Shown piece after piece: positions 19,729 to 29,631 of a stretch of 64,000 bases of DNA. Location of the stretch: the NCBI GenBank assembly GCA_039105265.1, contig JAPFFF010000007.1, forward strand, positions 1,922,001 to 1,986,000, in the 5' to 3' direction. The notes under the pieces were generated by a model that was not told the origin of the DNA, did not search any database, and saw nothing but the letters and a program-made list of their open reading frames with translations. The stretch's first letter is position 1, and each line of letters begins with the position of its first letter. The translations under genes were made by a program, and so were the position numbers. Origin of the DNA: Tritrichomonas musculus (taxonomy: Eukaryota > Parabasalia > Tritrichomonadida > Tritrichomonadidae).

Positions 19729-20232
19729 AAATTACCTTTGAAATTTATTTCTGTTGACATTATTCCAATAAAGAATCCCTCATAAAACTATCCCTCAAGT
19801 TCATATATACCATCAGTCCTATGAAATAATGTTGGTCGGAATTAATCCAAATATTAAAGAAATTAACAATACTTTAATAAAGAAGAAAATATTTAAATTT
19901 TTCTTGATGGTTTTTTGTAAAATAATTTATTGAATATTGAATTAATATAAAAATAATAAATTCTTTTTTTCAATTAATTTCAATTGATCAAAAATAACAC
20001 ATTCAAAAAAATTTTTTTCATTTCAAGTTAATCAATGGATTATATATGAATTCTAAGATAAATAATTTAAATTTATTAGTAATAATATATTAATAATAAT
20101 ATTGTTTATATAAAATCATTAATTAGTAAAAGTAATTAATAATTAATAAGAATATTTTAATAATTCAAAAATGAATAAAATTCAAATATTTGTGAGACAA
20201 TATTCAAAAGATAAAATAAAAAAAAAAACATC
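19729..20232. other. AT-rich intergenic region
   Basis: Very AT-rich sequence upstream of the CH-domain gene promoter, with many A/T runs and no recognised gene, repeat or RNA. Confidence 0.6.
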
Positions 20233-20237
20233 TCATT
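20233..20237 (+). promoter_or_regulatory. Inr of the CH-domain coiled-coil gene
   Basis: TCATT fits TCAYW. The initiating A at 20235 gives a 20-base leader to the ATG at 20255, typical spacing for trichomonads. Confidence 0.55.
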
Positions 20238-20254
20238 TATAGAAAACCAAATAT

Positions 20255-23200
20255 ATGAACGGACTTGCAAAAGTCAATGATGAATGGATTCCACTTCAAA
20301 AAACAGTTTTTACACGATGGGCAAACTATCAATTGAAAAACAACACTTCTATTCAAGTGAGTGATATTACAAAAGATTTATCAAATGGTGTTGCTTTAGT
20401 CAATCTTGCAAACGTACTTACACGAAAAAACGCACCTCGTTCTTGGTCAAATGAGCCAAAAAGAAACATTGATATGGTCATGAATAATGATTTGGCTATT
20501 GAGATGTTCACGAATGATGGCGTCAAATTAGTAGGAATTTCTGGAAAAGATATAAGTGATAATAATGAAAAACTCATTCTTGGATTAATTTGGACATTAA
20601 TCTTACATTATACAATTGGTGGTGCTGTTGTTTCTGATAATGAAAATACTTCAAAAGATAACAATATGCAAAGTAACAGCATATTAAAGAATCAAAAACA
20701 ACTTATAATGTCATGGGCTAATGATCGATTAGCATCCTATCCAAATATACACAATTTTGCTCCTTACGGTTTAATGCTATGCGCTTTATTAGACTCATAC
20801 GTTCCTGACAAAATCAACTATTTCTCTCTTAATCCTGAAGATTCTAGAACTAGTGCTGAACTTGCAACAAAAGTCATGGATGAACTTCATATTCCAGTTT
20901 TCGTTGATTCAGAAGATATTTTGAAATACAACAACCAAGTTGATGAAAAAACTCTTTTAACTCAGCTTTCATCAGCTAAAGTTGTTTTAGATAATTACGA
21001 AAAACAAAAAGCTGAAATGGAACGAATGAGAATCAATAGAGAATCACAAACAGATTCCACATCTAAGATGATTGATGGCGAAATTGATAAATTGAAAAAT
21101 GATTTAAATTCAATGACTGAAGAAGTATCAACACAAAAAGATGAAAAAGAAAAAGTAATTGAAAAATCAAAATCATACTTAGAATCTATATCAAAAATGC
21201 AACAGGAAATCTGCGATTTACGCCAAAAGTTATCAAATGCAGAATCTCATATTCAAACTCTAGAAAAAGAAAAGCTCGATGTTGAAAACGTTTCTAAAAA
21301 TGAATCAAATGCAAAACTCGAAGCTGAAAAGAAAGTTGAAGAATTGAAGAAAGATCTTTCTGCTCTTCAATCAAATTTTGACGCTCAAAAAGAAGCAATT
21401 GCCAAATCTGAATCAAATACAAGTAATACTTTGTCTCAGCTCCAATCAGAAACCAAAGTCAAAATAGAATTACAATCAGAAATTGAGAAATTAAAAAATG
21501 AATTATCTGAAACTCTGCAAAAATTCAAGTCAGAGTCTGATCACTATTCAAGTCAATTAGTACAAGCTGAAAGTAAAATTCAATCATTAAATAATTCTCT
21601 TTCTGAGACAACAAAGAATGCAGATACTAAAGCACAGGCTGACGCAAAAGCTTTATCAGATGCAAACTCTCGTATTCAAGCACAAATCAAAGCACAAAAT
21701 GAATCAAACACAGAAATTGCTCAATTGAAGAAATCATTAACTGAAGCAGAAACCAAAATCCAAACATTAATGAATTCATTATCCGAAACAAAAAAGAAAG
21801 CTGAAACTAAAGCTCAAATTGACTCCAAATCATTATCTGAAGCACTTTCTCGCATTCAGACACAAACTAAAGTTCTTAATGATTCAAACACTGAAAATGC
21901 TCAATTGAAGAAAAAATTAACTGAAGCAGAAGCTAAAATTCAATCATTAAATAATTCTCTTTCTGAGACAACAAAGAAAGTAGGAGCTAAAGCACAAGCT
22001 GACGCAAAAGCCTTATCAGATGCACTTGCTCGTATTCAGGAACAAACAATACAACAAAACGAATTAAATGAACAAATTGCTCAATTAAAGAAATCATTCA
22101 CAGAAGCCGAAGCAAAGATTCAATCATTAAATAATTCTCTTTCTGAAACAGCAAAGAAAGCAGAAGTTAAAGCACAAGAAGATGCAAAATCAATATCAGA
22201 TGCAAACTCTCGTATTCAAGCTCAAATCAAAGCACAAAATGAATCAAACACAGAAATTGCTCAATTGAAGAAATCATTAACAGAAGCAGAAACAAAGATT
22301 CAAACATTAATGAATTCATTATCCGAAACAACAAAGAAAGCTGAAGCAAAATCTCAAGCAGACGCAAAATCAATATCAGATGCAAACTCTCGTATTCAAG
22401 CTCAAATCAAAGCACAAAATGAATCAAACACACAAATTGCTCAATTGAAGAAATCATTAGCAGAAGCAGAAACAAAGATTCAATCATTATCAAGCTCGCT
22501 TTCTGAAACAACAAAGAAAGCTCAATCAAAAGCTCAAACAGATGCCAAGTCAATATCAAATGCTCTTGCAAAAATTCAAGCTCAAACAAAGGCGCAAAAT
22601 GAATCCAATGCAGAGATTGCTCAATTAAAGAAATCATTAGAAGAAGCAGAAATAAAGATTCAATCATTATCAAAATCACTTTCTGAAACAACAAAGAAAG
22701 CTGAAGCCAAAGCTGAAAATGATGCCAAATCGATATCGGATGCACTTTCGCGTATTCAAGCTCAAACAAAATCACTTGCAGAATCAAAAGCAGAAATAGA
22801 AAAATTGAAGACATCATTAAGAGAAACAGAATCAAGCAGGAATGAATTATCTAGAAAATTGATGGAATCACAAAGAAGAAACAAAGCTGCAGTTCAAGCA
22901 AAGAATGATGCAAAAGGAATGGCAAACAAACTTTCACAAGAATTAAATCAAGCCAAAACAGAAATTGCTAATGAGAAAGCTGCAAAAGAATCAATAACCG
23001 CAGAAGCAGAATCACTCAAAATCGCAAAAGCTAACTCAGAAGCAACTGCAGCCTTATTCAAAGAAGCACTTGAAAAAGCACAATTCGAAGTTGCAAATGA
23101 AAAAGAAGCCAATAACAAAGCTAATGCTGAACTCGAATCCATTAAAATATCAAAGGCAAAATCCGATGCTGATTCTGCCTTATTTAAGAAAGCTCTTGAA

Positions 23201-26041
23201 CAAGCTAAAAAAGAAATTGAAGCTGAAAAACTTGCCAAACAAAAAGCTCTAGAAGAAGCTGCATCATGCAAAGAAGCAAAGGAAAGAGCTGAAGCATTTG
23301 CTGAAATTCAGAAAAGAAAGAAAGCACAAGCGGAAGCACTTTCAATTCAACATCAATTTGCACGTAAAAGAGCTGAAGCCGAAATTGAGGAACAAAAAAT
23401 TGCTTTGAATAGATTAGATTGTGATTTCTCAGAATTGAAAGCAGAGAAAGAACAAGTTGAAAAACAACTCGTTATGACCAAAATGGAGAAATCTAAAGTT
23501 GAATCAATTGCACAAACAATCAAGATAGAAAAACAGAAAACAGAACAAGTTAATACAGAACTCAAACAAGCTAAAGTTAAAGCAGAAACACAAGCAGAAG
23601 CTGAAAAGATAGCCAAAATAAAGGCAAAGATCCAAACAAGAGAACTTCAAAGTGAAATCAAACGTGTTGAAAAGAAAGTTGCTATTCAACAAGAAGAGAA
23701 ACAAAAGGCAGAGGCAGAAGCTGATCTAAATAAGAAAGCAAAAGAAAAAGTTATGGCAAACATGACTGCTTTAAAGATTGCCAAATCCAAAGCTGAAGAA
23801 GAAGCAGAATCATACAGACGTCTTAAGGAGAAGGCTATTGCTGATGCAGCTGAAGCAAAGAAGGCACAAGAAAAAGCACAAAACGAAGCATTAAATAACA
23901 TGGCTGCTAAATCACAAGCAGAAGCAAAAGCAGCACGTTTACAAGCTGAAAAAGAAAGAGCTGAAGTTCAAGTTTTAATTCAAAAGAGTGAAAACATCAA
24001 AAACTCAGCTGCATTGAAATATGCTAAAGATAAAGCTGAGGCTGAAGCAGCAGCACAAAAAGAAGCAAAAGAAAGAGCAGAAGCACAAATTATCGCTCAA
24101 AGAATCGCAAAAGATAAAGCAGAAGCTGACGCAATTGCACAAAAAGAAGCCAAAGAAAAAGCAGAAAGAGAAGCAAAAGAAAACAAAAATGCTCAATTAA
24201 CAGCAGAACTTGAAGCAATTGCTCAACGTGAGGCAACAGCAAAGGCTGAATTAAACGCATCTGCAGAAAGATTTGCTAAGAAGAATGCTGAAAAAGAACT
24301 CACAATTCAAAAACAAGCAAAAGAAACTGCTGAAGCAGAAGCCAAAAGACGCCAAGAAGCACAAAAACTTGCTGAAGAAGAGGCACGCATTCAACGTGAA
24401 GCAAAGAAAAGAGCTGAATTAAAAGCTGCTGAAGAAAGAGAAGCCAAAAAGAAGGCAGAAGCTGAATTAATATCTCAAAAACAAGCCAAAGAAAATGCAC
24501 AAAATGAAGCAAGAATGAGAATGGAAGCACAATTGAAAGCAGAAGCAGAAGCCAAAGCACAACGTGAAGCAAAATCCAAGGCTGAAGCAATTGCATTGGC
24601 AGAACGTGAGGCAAAAATTAAAGCACAAGTTTCAGTAGCTGCTGAAAGAGAAGCTAAAGCTAAAGCAGAGGCAGCAGCAAATAAAGAGCGTGAAGAAAAA
24701 GCTAAAGCACAAGCAATTACAGCTGCTGAAAGAGAAGCAAAAGCAAGAGCAGAAGCACAAGCAACTAAAGAACGTGAAGAGAAGGCCAAAGTACAAGCAA
24801 TGATAGAAGCCGAAAGAGCAGCAAAGGCAAGAGCCGAAGCAGCGGCAAATAAAGAACGTGAAGAAAAGGCTAAAGCACAAGCAATGATAGAAGCCGAAAG
24901 AGCAGCAAAAGCAAAAGCAGAAGCAGCAGCAACTAAAGAACGTGAAGAAAAAGCAAGAGTTCAAGCAATGATAGAATCTGAAAGGGAAGCAAAAGCAAGA
25001 GCAGAAGCAACAGCAACTAAAGAACGTGAAGAAAAAGCAAAAGCTGAAGCAATTGCAGCAACTGAAAGAGAAGCAAAGGCAAGAGCAGAAGCACAAGCAA
25101 CCAAAGAACGTGAAGAGAAAGCTAAAGCACAAGCCATGATAGAAGCCGAAAGAGCTGCAAAGGCAAGAGCTGAAGCAGCGGCAACTAAAGAACGTGAAGA
25201 AAAAGCAAGAGTTCAAGCCATGATAGAAGCTGAAAGAGCAGCCAAAGCAAGAGCTGAAGCAACAGCAGCATCTGAACGTGAAGCCAAATCCAAAGCAGAA
25301 GCTACAGCAGCTGCAGAAAGGGATGCGAAATCAAAGGCAGAAAAAATGGCAGCTGCAGAAAGAGCAGCGAAGGCCAAAGCAGAAGCTGATGCAGCTGCAG
25401 AACGTGAAGCCAAAAGGAAAGCAGAAGAAGACGCACTCCAAGCTTTGAGAGCCAAAGCTCAATTAGAAGCCAACGCAAAAGTTTTATCTCTTCAATTACG
25501 CGAAGCACAAAGGAATGCCAAAATCAAAGCGGAAGAAAATGCACAACTTCTTTCAAAAGCTGAATCAGAAAAAGAACGTTTAACTCGTGCTTTGGAATTT
25601 TCAGAAAAAGAAGCAAAGAGACTAACATGCGAATTAGAGAAAACACTTGCATTAAAAGCACAGAAAGCAGCAGAATATAAGAACAGAGCCGATGCTGAAG
25701 TTGAAGTCAAAATGAATGAAAAGATTGAATCAGAAAGAGAGGCAGCTTTAACCAAAGCTTTAGCTGTAGCCTGGCAAAAATATCAGGAACAAGGACATCC
25801 TGTTAATGGCAACAATAATCAATACACAAATGCAAACTTTGGTCTGACAATGACACTTAAGAAATCTGATTATAACAATGGAAGCAGAGTTGATGTAAAT
25901 CACATTAATTCAAGTGGTACTGAAAAAATAACATTAGCTTTAACATTAGTCAGAGATGAAAGACCATTTTTGAATTCAGCAGGATTGAAACTTGATCTTG
26001 CTTTATCAAATGTGGCAAATGATAAATACCAACAATTCTAA
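20255..26041 (+). CDS. Tandem calponin-homology, long coiled-coil cytoskeletal protein
   Basis: A 1928-residue protein up to the first stop. Residues 10-125 are a CH domain (KDLSNGVALVNLANVL, then LILGLIWTLILHY), and 145-245 a second one (LIMSWANDRLASYPNIHNF), giving an alpha-actinin/fimbrin-like tandem that in known proteins binds F-actin. From about residue 255 to 1840 it is continuous coiled coil. That coil contains seven 60-residue repeats (about 440-855) and about 7.5 copies of a 28-residue Ala/Lys/Glu/Arg unit (about 1462-1678) that should form a single stable helix or coil. The C-terminus turns globular (GLTMTLKKSDYNNGSRVDV) and then hits TAA at 26039. The same frame continues for 94 more codons of apparently conserved protein, so this product lacks its C-terminal domain unless the stop is read through. 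An Inr (TCATT) lies 20 bases upstream. The likely role is an actin-linked cytoskeletal filament or crosslinker. Confidence 0.88.
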   Translation: MNGLAKVNDEWIPLQKTVFTRWANYQLKNNTSIQVSDITKDLSNGVALVNLANVLTRKNAPRSWSNEPKRNIDMVMNNDLAIEMFTNDGVKLVGISGKDISDNNEKLILGLIWTLILHYTIGGAVVSDNENTSKDNNMQSNSILKNQKQLIMSWANDRLASYPNIHNFAPYGLMLCALLDSYVPDKINYFSLNPEDSRTSAELATKVMDELHIPVFVDSEDILKYNNQVDEKTLLTQLSSAKVVLDNYEKQKAEMERMRINRESQTDSTSKMIDGEIDKLKNDLNSMTEEVSTQKDEKEKVIEKSKSYLESISKMQQEICDLRQKLSNAESHIQTLEKEKLDVENVSKNESNAKLEAEKKVEELKKDLSALQSNFDAQKEAIAKSESNTSNTLSQLQSETKVKIELQSEIEKLKNELSETLQKFKSESDHYSSQLVQAESKIQSLNNSLSETTKNADTKAQADAKALSDANSRIQAQIKAQNESNTEIAQLKKSLTEAETKIQTLMNSLSETKKKAETKAQIDSKSLSEALSRIQTQTKVLNDSNTENAQLKKKLTEAEAKIQSLNNSLSETTKKVGAKAQADAKALSDALARIQEQTIQQNELNEQIAQLKKSFTEAEAKIQSLNNSLSETAKKAEVKAQEDAKSISDANSRIQAQIKAQNESNTEIAQLKKSLTEAETKIQTLMNSLSETTKKAEAKSQADAKSISDANSRIQAQIKAQNESNTQIAQLKKSLAEAETKIQSLSSSLSETTKKAQSKAQTDAKSISNALAKIQAQTKAQNESNAEIAQLKKSLEEAEIKIQSLSKSLSETTKKAEAKAENDAKSISDALSRIQAQTKSLAESKAEIEKLKTSLRETESSRNELSRKLMESQRRNKAAVQAKNDAKGMANKLSQELNQAKTEIANEKAAKESITAEAESLKIAKANSEATAALFKEALEKAQFEVANEKEANNKANAELESIKISKAKSDADSALFKKALEQAKKEIEAEKLAKQKALEEAASCKEAKERAEAFAEIQKRKKAQAEALSIQHQFARKRAEAEIEEQKIALNRLDCDFSELKAEKEQVEKQLVMTKMEKSKVESIAQTIKIEKQKTEQVNTELKQAKVKAETQAEAEKIAKIKAKIQTRELQSEIKRVEKKVAIQQEEKQKAEAEADLNKKAKEKVMANMTALKIAKSKAEEEAESYRRLKEKAIADAAEAKKAQEKAQNEALNNMAAKSQAEAKAARLQAEKERAEVQVLIQKSENIKNSAALKYAKDKAEAEAAAQKEAKERAEAQIIAQRIAKDKAEADAIAQKEAKEKAEREAKENKNAQLTAELEAIAQREATAKAELNASAERFAKKNAEKELTIQKQAKETAEAEAKRRQEAQKLAEEEARIQREAKKRAELKAAEEREAKKKAEAELISQKQAKENAQNEARMRMEAQLKAEAEAKAQREAKSKAEAIALAEREAKIKAQVSVAAEREAKAKAEAAANKEREEKAKAQAITAAEREAKARAEAQATKEREEKAKVQAMIEAERAAKARAEAAANKEREEKAKAQAMIEAERAAKAKAEAAATKEREEKARVQAMIESEREAKARAEATATKEREEKAKAEAIAATEREAKARAEAQATKEREEKAKAQAMIEAERAAKARAEAAATKEREEKARVQAMIEAERAAKARAEATAASEREAKSKAEATAAAERDAKSKAEKMAAAERAAKAKAEADAAAEREAKRKAEEDALQALRAKAQLEANAKVLSLQLREAQRNAKIKAEENAQLLSKAESEKERLTRALEFSEKEAKRLTCELEKTLALKAQKAAEYKNRADAEVEVKMNEKIESEREAALTKALAVAWQKYQEQGHPVNGNNNQYTNANFGLTMTLKKSDYNNGSRVDVNHINSSGTEKITLALTLVRDERPFLNSAGLKLDLALSNVANDKYQQF
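21568..22820 (+). repeat. Seven tandem 180-bp (60-residue) coiled-coil repeats
   Basis: Landmarks such as IQSLNNSLSETTKKAE recur at exactly 180-bp steps without indels. Consensus parts are SLSETTKKAEAKAQADAK, then SRIQAQIKAQNESN, then EIAQLKKSLTEAE. Copies are close at the DNA level, pointing to recent duplication or gene conversion. Confidence 0.9.
24638..25289 (+). repeat. 84-bp tandem repeats (28 residues, four heptads)
   Basis: About 7.5 units made of two related 14-residue halves, EAERAAKARAEAAA and TKEREEKAKAQAMI. The exact four-heptad length keeps the coiled-coil phase. Confidence 0.9.
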
Positions 26042-26326
26042 TTCGGATATAATGATGATAATACTATTATAAACTCAAATGTTAAATGCGGAATGGTTTG
26101 GGATGTTGCTGACCATTATAATTTCGACCCACCTGATGGAACACCATTTTATTTATACCCTGTTCATACAAGACATAATCAACACTTCCTTTACAAGGAT
26201 AAAATGATTATTGCTCAACAAAATGGCCAAGTTGTTACTTATGTAGGTGGTGACGTTCCATTTGTAATGATGGCTCCAAGCGAAATTCTCAGAGACAGAC
26301 AAACATTCGATATACAATTCTTTTAA
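26042..26326 (+). other. In-frame continuation of the CH-domain gene after a TAA
   Basis: After the TAA at 26039-26041 the same frame continues FGYNDDNTIIN, then MVWDVADHYNFDPPDGTP, FYLYPVHTRHNQHF and QNGQVVTYVGGDVPFVMM, ending TAAA at 26324. The pattern VWDV, GTP-x-x-LYP, NQxF, QNGQVVTY resembles a beta-trefoil (ricin-B-like) fold, with QxF in place of QxW. It is cut by the stop right after YQQF, itself a QxF-like strand. No ATG/Inr pair suggests an independent gene; the only nearby ATG, at 26093, falls mid-domain. The downstream stop, not the upstream one, shows the trichomonad TAAA form. I read this as part of the host protein, separated by a premature stop, a sequencing error or readthrough. 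Confidence 0.75.
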
Positions 26327-26445
26327 AAATTTATTTGTTTTGCATTATGATTTTTTTGTAAATAAAAAATAGATTTTATTAAATTTTACAATACCTTTTT
26401 TAAATTCAAATATATTTGGTGTAAAATGACAATATATCCATATTA

Positions 26446-28521
26446 ATGAATCTTTTCCCTTTGATATTATATTTTATATCAGCAGATCTTCCAAAAACAC
26501 CTATAATTATTCCACAACCTCTTGATTTTCAAATTAATGATGGATATTTCACTTTAGATAGTAATACTGGACTTTCTTTTGATTCTTCTTTTCCAAATTT
26601 ATCTTTTATTGTTAACTATGCTAAATCATGGATATATGGAGCAACACAATTCAATTTAAGAATACTCTCGTTACCAATGAATATCGGAATTGTTTTCGAT
26701 ACACCAAACGATGAAAGAAATGGATTAAAAGAACTAAAGGATGAAGAATATTACTTAACAATTACAAAAGAAAGAGTTTTAATAGTATCATCGTCATACA
26801 ATGGGTTCTTTTATGGTTTTACGACTTTTCTACAACTTATGCCTCCACAAATATATAACTTGGATCCAGATATTGAATGTTCACTTGTAACCACAGAAGA
26901 ATGCCGAAAATATGACTGGGAGCCAAACAAAGGAGTTGAATGGAGTTCACCGTGCGTAACAATTAAAGATAAACCCAGATTTGGTTATCGTGGAATATTA
27001 CTTGATACATCCAGACACTTTTTCAGTGTTGATGTCATCAAAAGACTTATCAGATTTATCGCAATGCTTAAAATCAATCATTTCCAAATTCATCTTACAG
27101 ACGATCAAGGCAATCGATTTGAATCTCTCAAATATCCCGGATTTCAAACAGTTGGATCGATACGAAAATCATCTCCGAAACCATGGGATGCCTCATCAAG
27201 TGATGGTACCCAATATGGCCCCTTTTACTACACGCAAGCACAACTACGCGAACTTGTTCGATACGCCTCACAACTTGGTGTCACAATTGTTCCCGAATTC
27301 GAACTACCAGGACACGCATTAGGAGCCCTCGCGCCATACTGCCAGTACTCATGCCGCCAAGAGCCATTACGAGTTGCCTGCAAATGGGGGAATTCATTTG
27401 AAGTATTTTGTCCTGGCAATGATGAAACGATTAAATTTTTGGAAGATGTATTCGATGAAATTATGGACATTTTCCCTTCGAAATTCATCCACATCGGCGG
27501 TGATGAAGTTTTGAAGAGTCGATGGCGATTTTGCAGCAAGTGCAAGTCTCGAATGAAAGAAGAAGGACTTCAAGAAGTCGAAGATCTTCAAACTTGGATG
27601 ATTTCTCACTTTGCTGATTACTTCGAAAGCCGAGGACGACGTCTTGTTGGCTGGGGCGAAATCATTCAAAGCAAAACTGAGGTTTCGAAAAGTGCCATTA
27701 TTATGAATTGGCAAGGAATCAAGGCAGCCATCAATGCCACAGACAAAAATCACAACACAATTGATGGAAGTAACCGTCATTTTTACTTCAATTATAAACA
27801 GTTCCCGGCGGAGGACGTTTACGAATACAACAGTCCATCTGATTTTGTTCCATTTTGGTACACTTATCAAAAGGACCCTTTTTATTTAATAGAGGCAAAC
27901 AAGACGGATCTCATTCTTGGCGTCCAAGCGGCGGGATGGTCTGAATACATATGGGGAGATGAGCCTGATTTACATTACAAACTTTTTCCGAGGACAACCG
28001 CTCTCTCTGAAATTGGGTGGACAGAAAACATCTCAAAAAATTGGGACAGATTTTATACTGGTTATGTAAGGTCAATGAAAAAGAGATTGGAATACATGGG
28101 AGTGATGATGGCACCTTTGATGCTACATAATGATATTGGATGGTCAAAGGATGATCTAAATAGTGATGGATCATTTAATACAGTTAAATGGAACGTAACA
28201 AAATCTTTCAATAGAGTTTGTTCTTACGATATTGCTTTCATTAAAACAGGTGGAAATAGTGATTGCGATTTGCTAATTAAAAATGTTAAAATTTTGGTGG
28301 ATGGAAGTGAATTAATTTCGTTGAATGAAGAGAAAATCGCTGGATTTGGCGATGATGGAAATTATGGAGCTTTTTATCATTTCAAAATAGATAATGAGAT
28401 AGGAAATGATCAAATAGTTGAGTTACAGGCTGATGTCTCTGGAACAAATAAAAATATTGATTGCGAAGGAACAATTGTTATTTATGCAACCGAATTCAAA
28501 AGTCCTTATCCAACACCATAA
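26446..28521 (+). CDS. Secreted beta-hexosaminidase (GH20)
   Basis: A 691-residue glycoside hydrolase of family 20, which removes terminal N-acetylhexosamines by substrate-assisted catalysis. A signal peptide (MNLFPLILYFISA) is followed by the GH20 N-terminal domain (about 20-170), with TTFLQLMP near its end. The catalytic barrel begins at GYRGILLDTSRHFF; HLTDDQGNRF is the usual WHLTDDQ strand. H349-IGG-D353-E354 holds the catalytic Asp-Glu pair, and VGWGE and QAAGWSEYIWGD supply the sugar-binding Trp. The last 130 residues are a smaller beta-rich domain. Several N-glycosylation sites are present. It probably acts in lysosomes or outside the cell, digesting host glycans or mucins (inference). 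No canonical Inr lies just upstream; the ATG follows TCCATA closely. The stop reads TAAA. Confidence 0.93.
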   Translation: MNLFPLILYFISADLPKTPIIIPQPLDFQINDGYFTLDSNTGLSFDSSFPNLSFIVNYAKSWIYGATQFNLRILSLPMNIGIVFDTPNDERNGLKELKDEEYYLTITKERVLIVSSSYNGFFYGFTTFLQLMPPQIYNLDPDIECSLVTTEECRKYDWEPNKGVEWSSPCVTIKDKPRFGYRGILLDTSRHFFSVDVIKRLIRFIAMLKINHFQIHLTDDQGNRFESLKYPGFQTVGSIRKSSPKPWDASSSDGTQYGPFYYTQAQLRELVRYASQLGVTIVPEFELPGHALGALAPYCQYSCRQEPLRVACKWGNSFEVFCPGNDETIKFLEDVFDEIMDIFPSKFIHIGGDEVLKSRWRFCSKCKSRMKEEGLQEVEDLQTWMISHFADYFESRGRRLVGWGEIIQSKTEVSKSAIIMNWQGIKAAINATDKNHNTIDGSNRHFYFNYKQFPAEDVYEYNSPSDFVPFWYTYQKDPFYLIEANKTDLILGVQAAGWSEYIWGDEPDLHYKLFPRTTALSEIGWTENISKNWDRFYTGYVRSMKKRLEYMGVMMAPLMLHNDIGWSKDDLNSDGSFNTVKWNVTKSFNRVCSYDIAFIKTGGNSDCDLLIKNVKILVDGSELISLNEEKIAGFGDDGNYGAFYHFKIDNEIGNDQIVELQADVSGTNKNIDCEGTIVIYATEFKSPYPTP

Positions 28522-28846
28522 ATGCAAATTTTGTTAATATTTACAAAAAATAGATTTTTTTTTAAATTTTTTATATTAAAATACAGCTTCATTTTAAAGG
28601 GAACAGACCCCTCAATTGAGGTATTGCTTAAAGGTGTTATTTTTACAATCAAAAAAATGTAACTTTTTTTTGCTAATATTGATTTTTTTTAGTAAAAAAT
28701 TTGAATAAAATTTAATTTTTTTTTTCAAGCATTGGCTAATTATTTTTAATTGAAAAATCATTTATTACGATTTCATTTTCAATTATTATTGATCGTAATA
28801 CTTTATAATTTGAATCTATATTTGGGCGTAAAATTTCTGAGTTTTT

Positions 28847-28977
28847 TGATCGCTTAAAGGTAAAAAAAAATCCGTTACACCTTTAGGCGATCATTTTTGA
28901 CCTAAAAATGGTTAATTAACCGTTTCCCTTATGGGGGAAACCGCCATATTATCGACGGTTACACCCATAAGCGATCA
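28847..28977. repeat. Cluster of hairpins and short direct repeats inside the element
   Basis: TGATCGCTTAAAGGT (28847-28861) pairs with ACCTTTAGGCGATCA (28879-28893), 14/15. GGTTAATTAACC is a perfect palindrome (28910-28921). GTTTCCC (28922-28928) pairs with GGGAAAC (28935-28941). GTTACACCnnTArGCGATCA occurs directly twice (ending at 28893 and 28977). The patch is much richer in G and C than its surroundings. Confidence 0.65.
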
Positions 28978-29121
28978 AAAAAGGTGAATTCATACTTATT
29001 TATTTGACCTAGTTTTCCTTAAAAGTTAGGCCAAATATTTCATAAACCAACAATCTTTTTTTTAACAAAACAAAACAAAGAATATAAATTAATGCAAAAA
29101 CAAAATCAACAGCAACGATAA

Positions 29122-29631
29122 AATATACTTTATATTGCATCATTCGAAGAAGATGAAGATATAGAAAATGAATTCCAAGAAGACGTTCTAGTACTTGCTG
29201 ATGGAGAAGAAGATCTCTCAAAGAAGATTAATGAACTCAGAAATAAAAAACTTGAAACAAGATAACAAATAGACATTTATCAAAATATATATCAGACTGC
29301 CAAAACTGAACTCATGAAAACAAGAAGCAAAAATGCAATTCCTCAAGATTATATTGAAGAAATTTTTGATGTTTTTTTATTTGAAGATCCTTCAAAATTG
29401 CATTTTTTATCTTCCAAAGTTAATGATCCATATTTATTCAATACAGACTGCGAAATGTTTGTTGAGCTGTTTCTACTTTATTCATACTCATTTGCTACAG
29501 AATTGACCGTTGAAAGGTATTTATCGAATCACAAATATGTTCATAGCAACAAAATGACAAATATATCAAAGTGCAAATGCAGCTACATCAACCATCAAAA
29601 AAAAATAAAAAATAAAATAAATAAAACATGA
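29122..29631 (+). pseudogene. Broken ORF carried inside the Tc1/mariner-type element
   Basis: The frame opens at about 29122 and reads ASFEEDEDIENEFQEDVLVL and EEDLSKKINELRNKKLETR to a TAA at 29263, then continues in the same frame to 29631 with QNIYQTAKTELMKTRSK, IPQDYIEEIFDVFLFEDP and DCEMFVELFLLYSYSF. Composition on both sides of the stop is protein-like (acidic, then amphipathic helices), so it seems to be one interrupted gene of about 170 codons without a clear start. I do not recognise it; it shows no transposase motif. It may be captured host sequence or an element accessory protein. Confidence 0.4.

Noticed and set aside
22407-25755. Minus-strand open frames rich in Ala/Ser/Leu/Phe opposite the CH coiled-coil gene
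   Set aside because: They are mirror products of Glu/Lys/Ala codon repeats and carry no independent features.
26030-26100. An intron hiding the TAA in the CH-domain gene
   Set aside because: Trichomonad introns have a GTAYGT donor and an extended ACTAACACACAG acceptor; neither is present, and the reading frame is continuous on both sides.
26093-26326. A separate small 77-residue gene
   Set aside because: It begins mid-domain, is in phase with the upstream gene, and the 50 bases before it also read as conserved protein. It is better seen as that gene's C-terminus.
26039-29265. TAA used as a sense codon (altered genetic code), suggested by in-frame TAA at 26039 and 29263
   Set aside because: Most intact genes here (HECT ligase, hexosaminidase, polymerase alpha, chaperone) end in TAA at the expected family length, so TAA is a true stop. 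The two cases are better explained by mutation or error.
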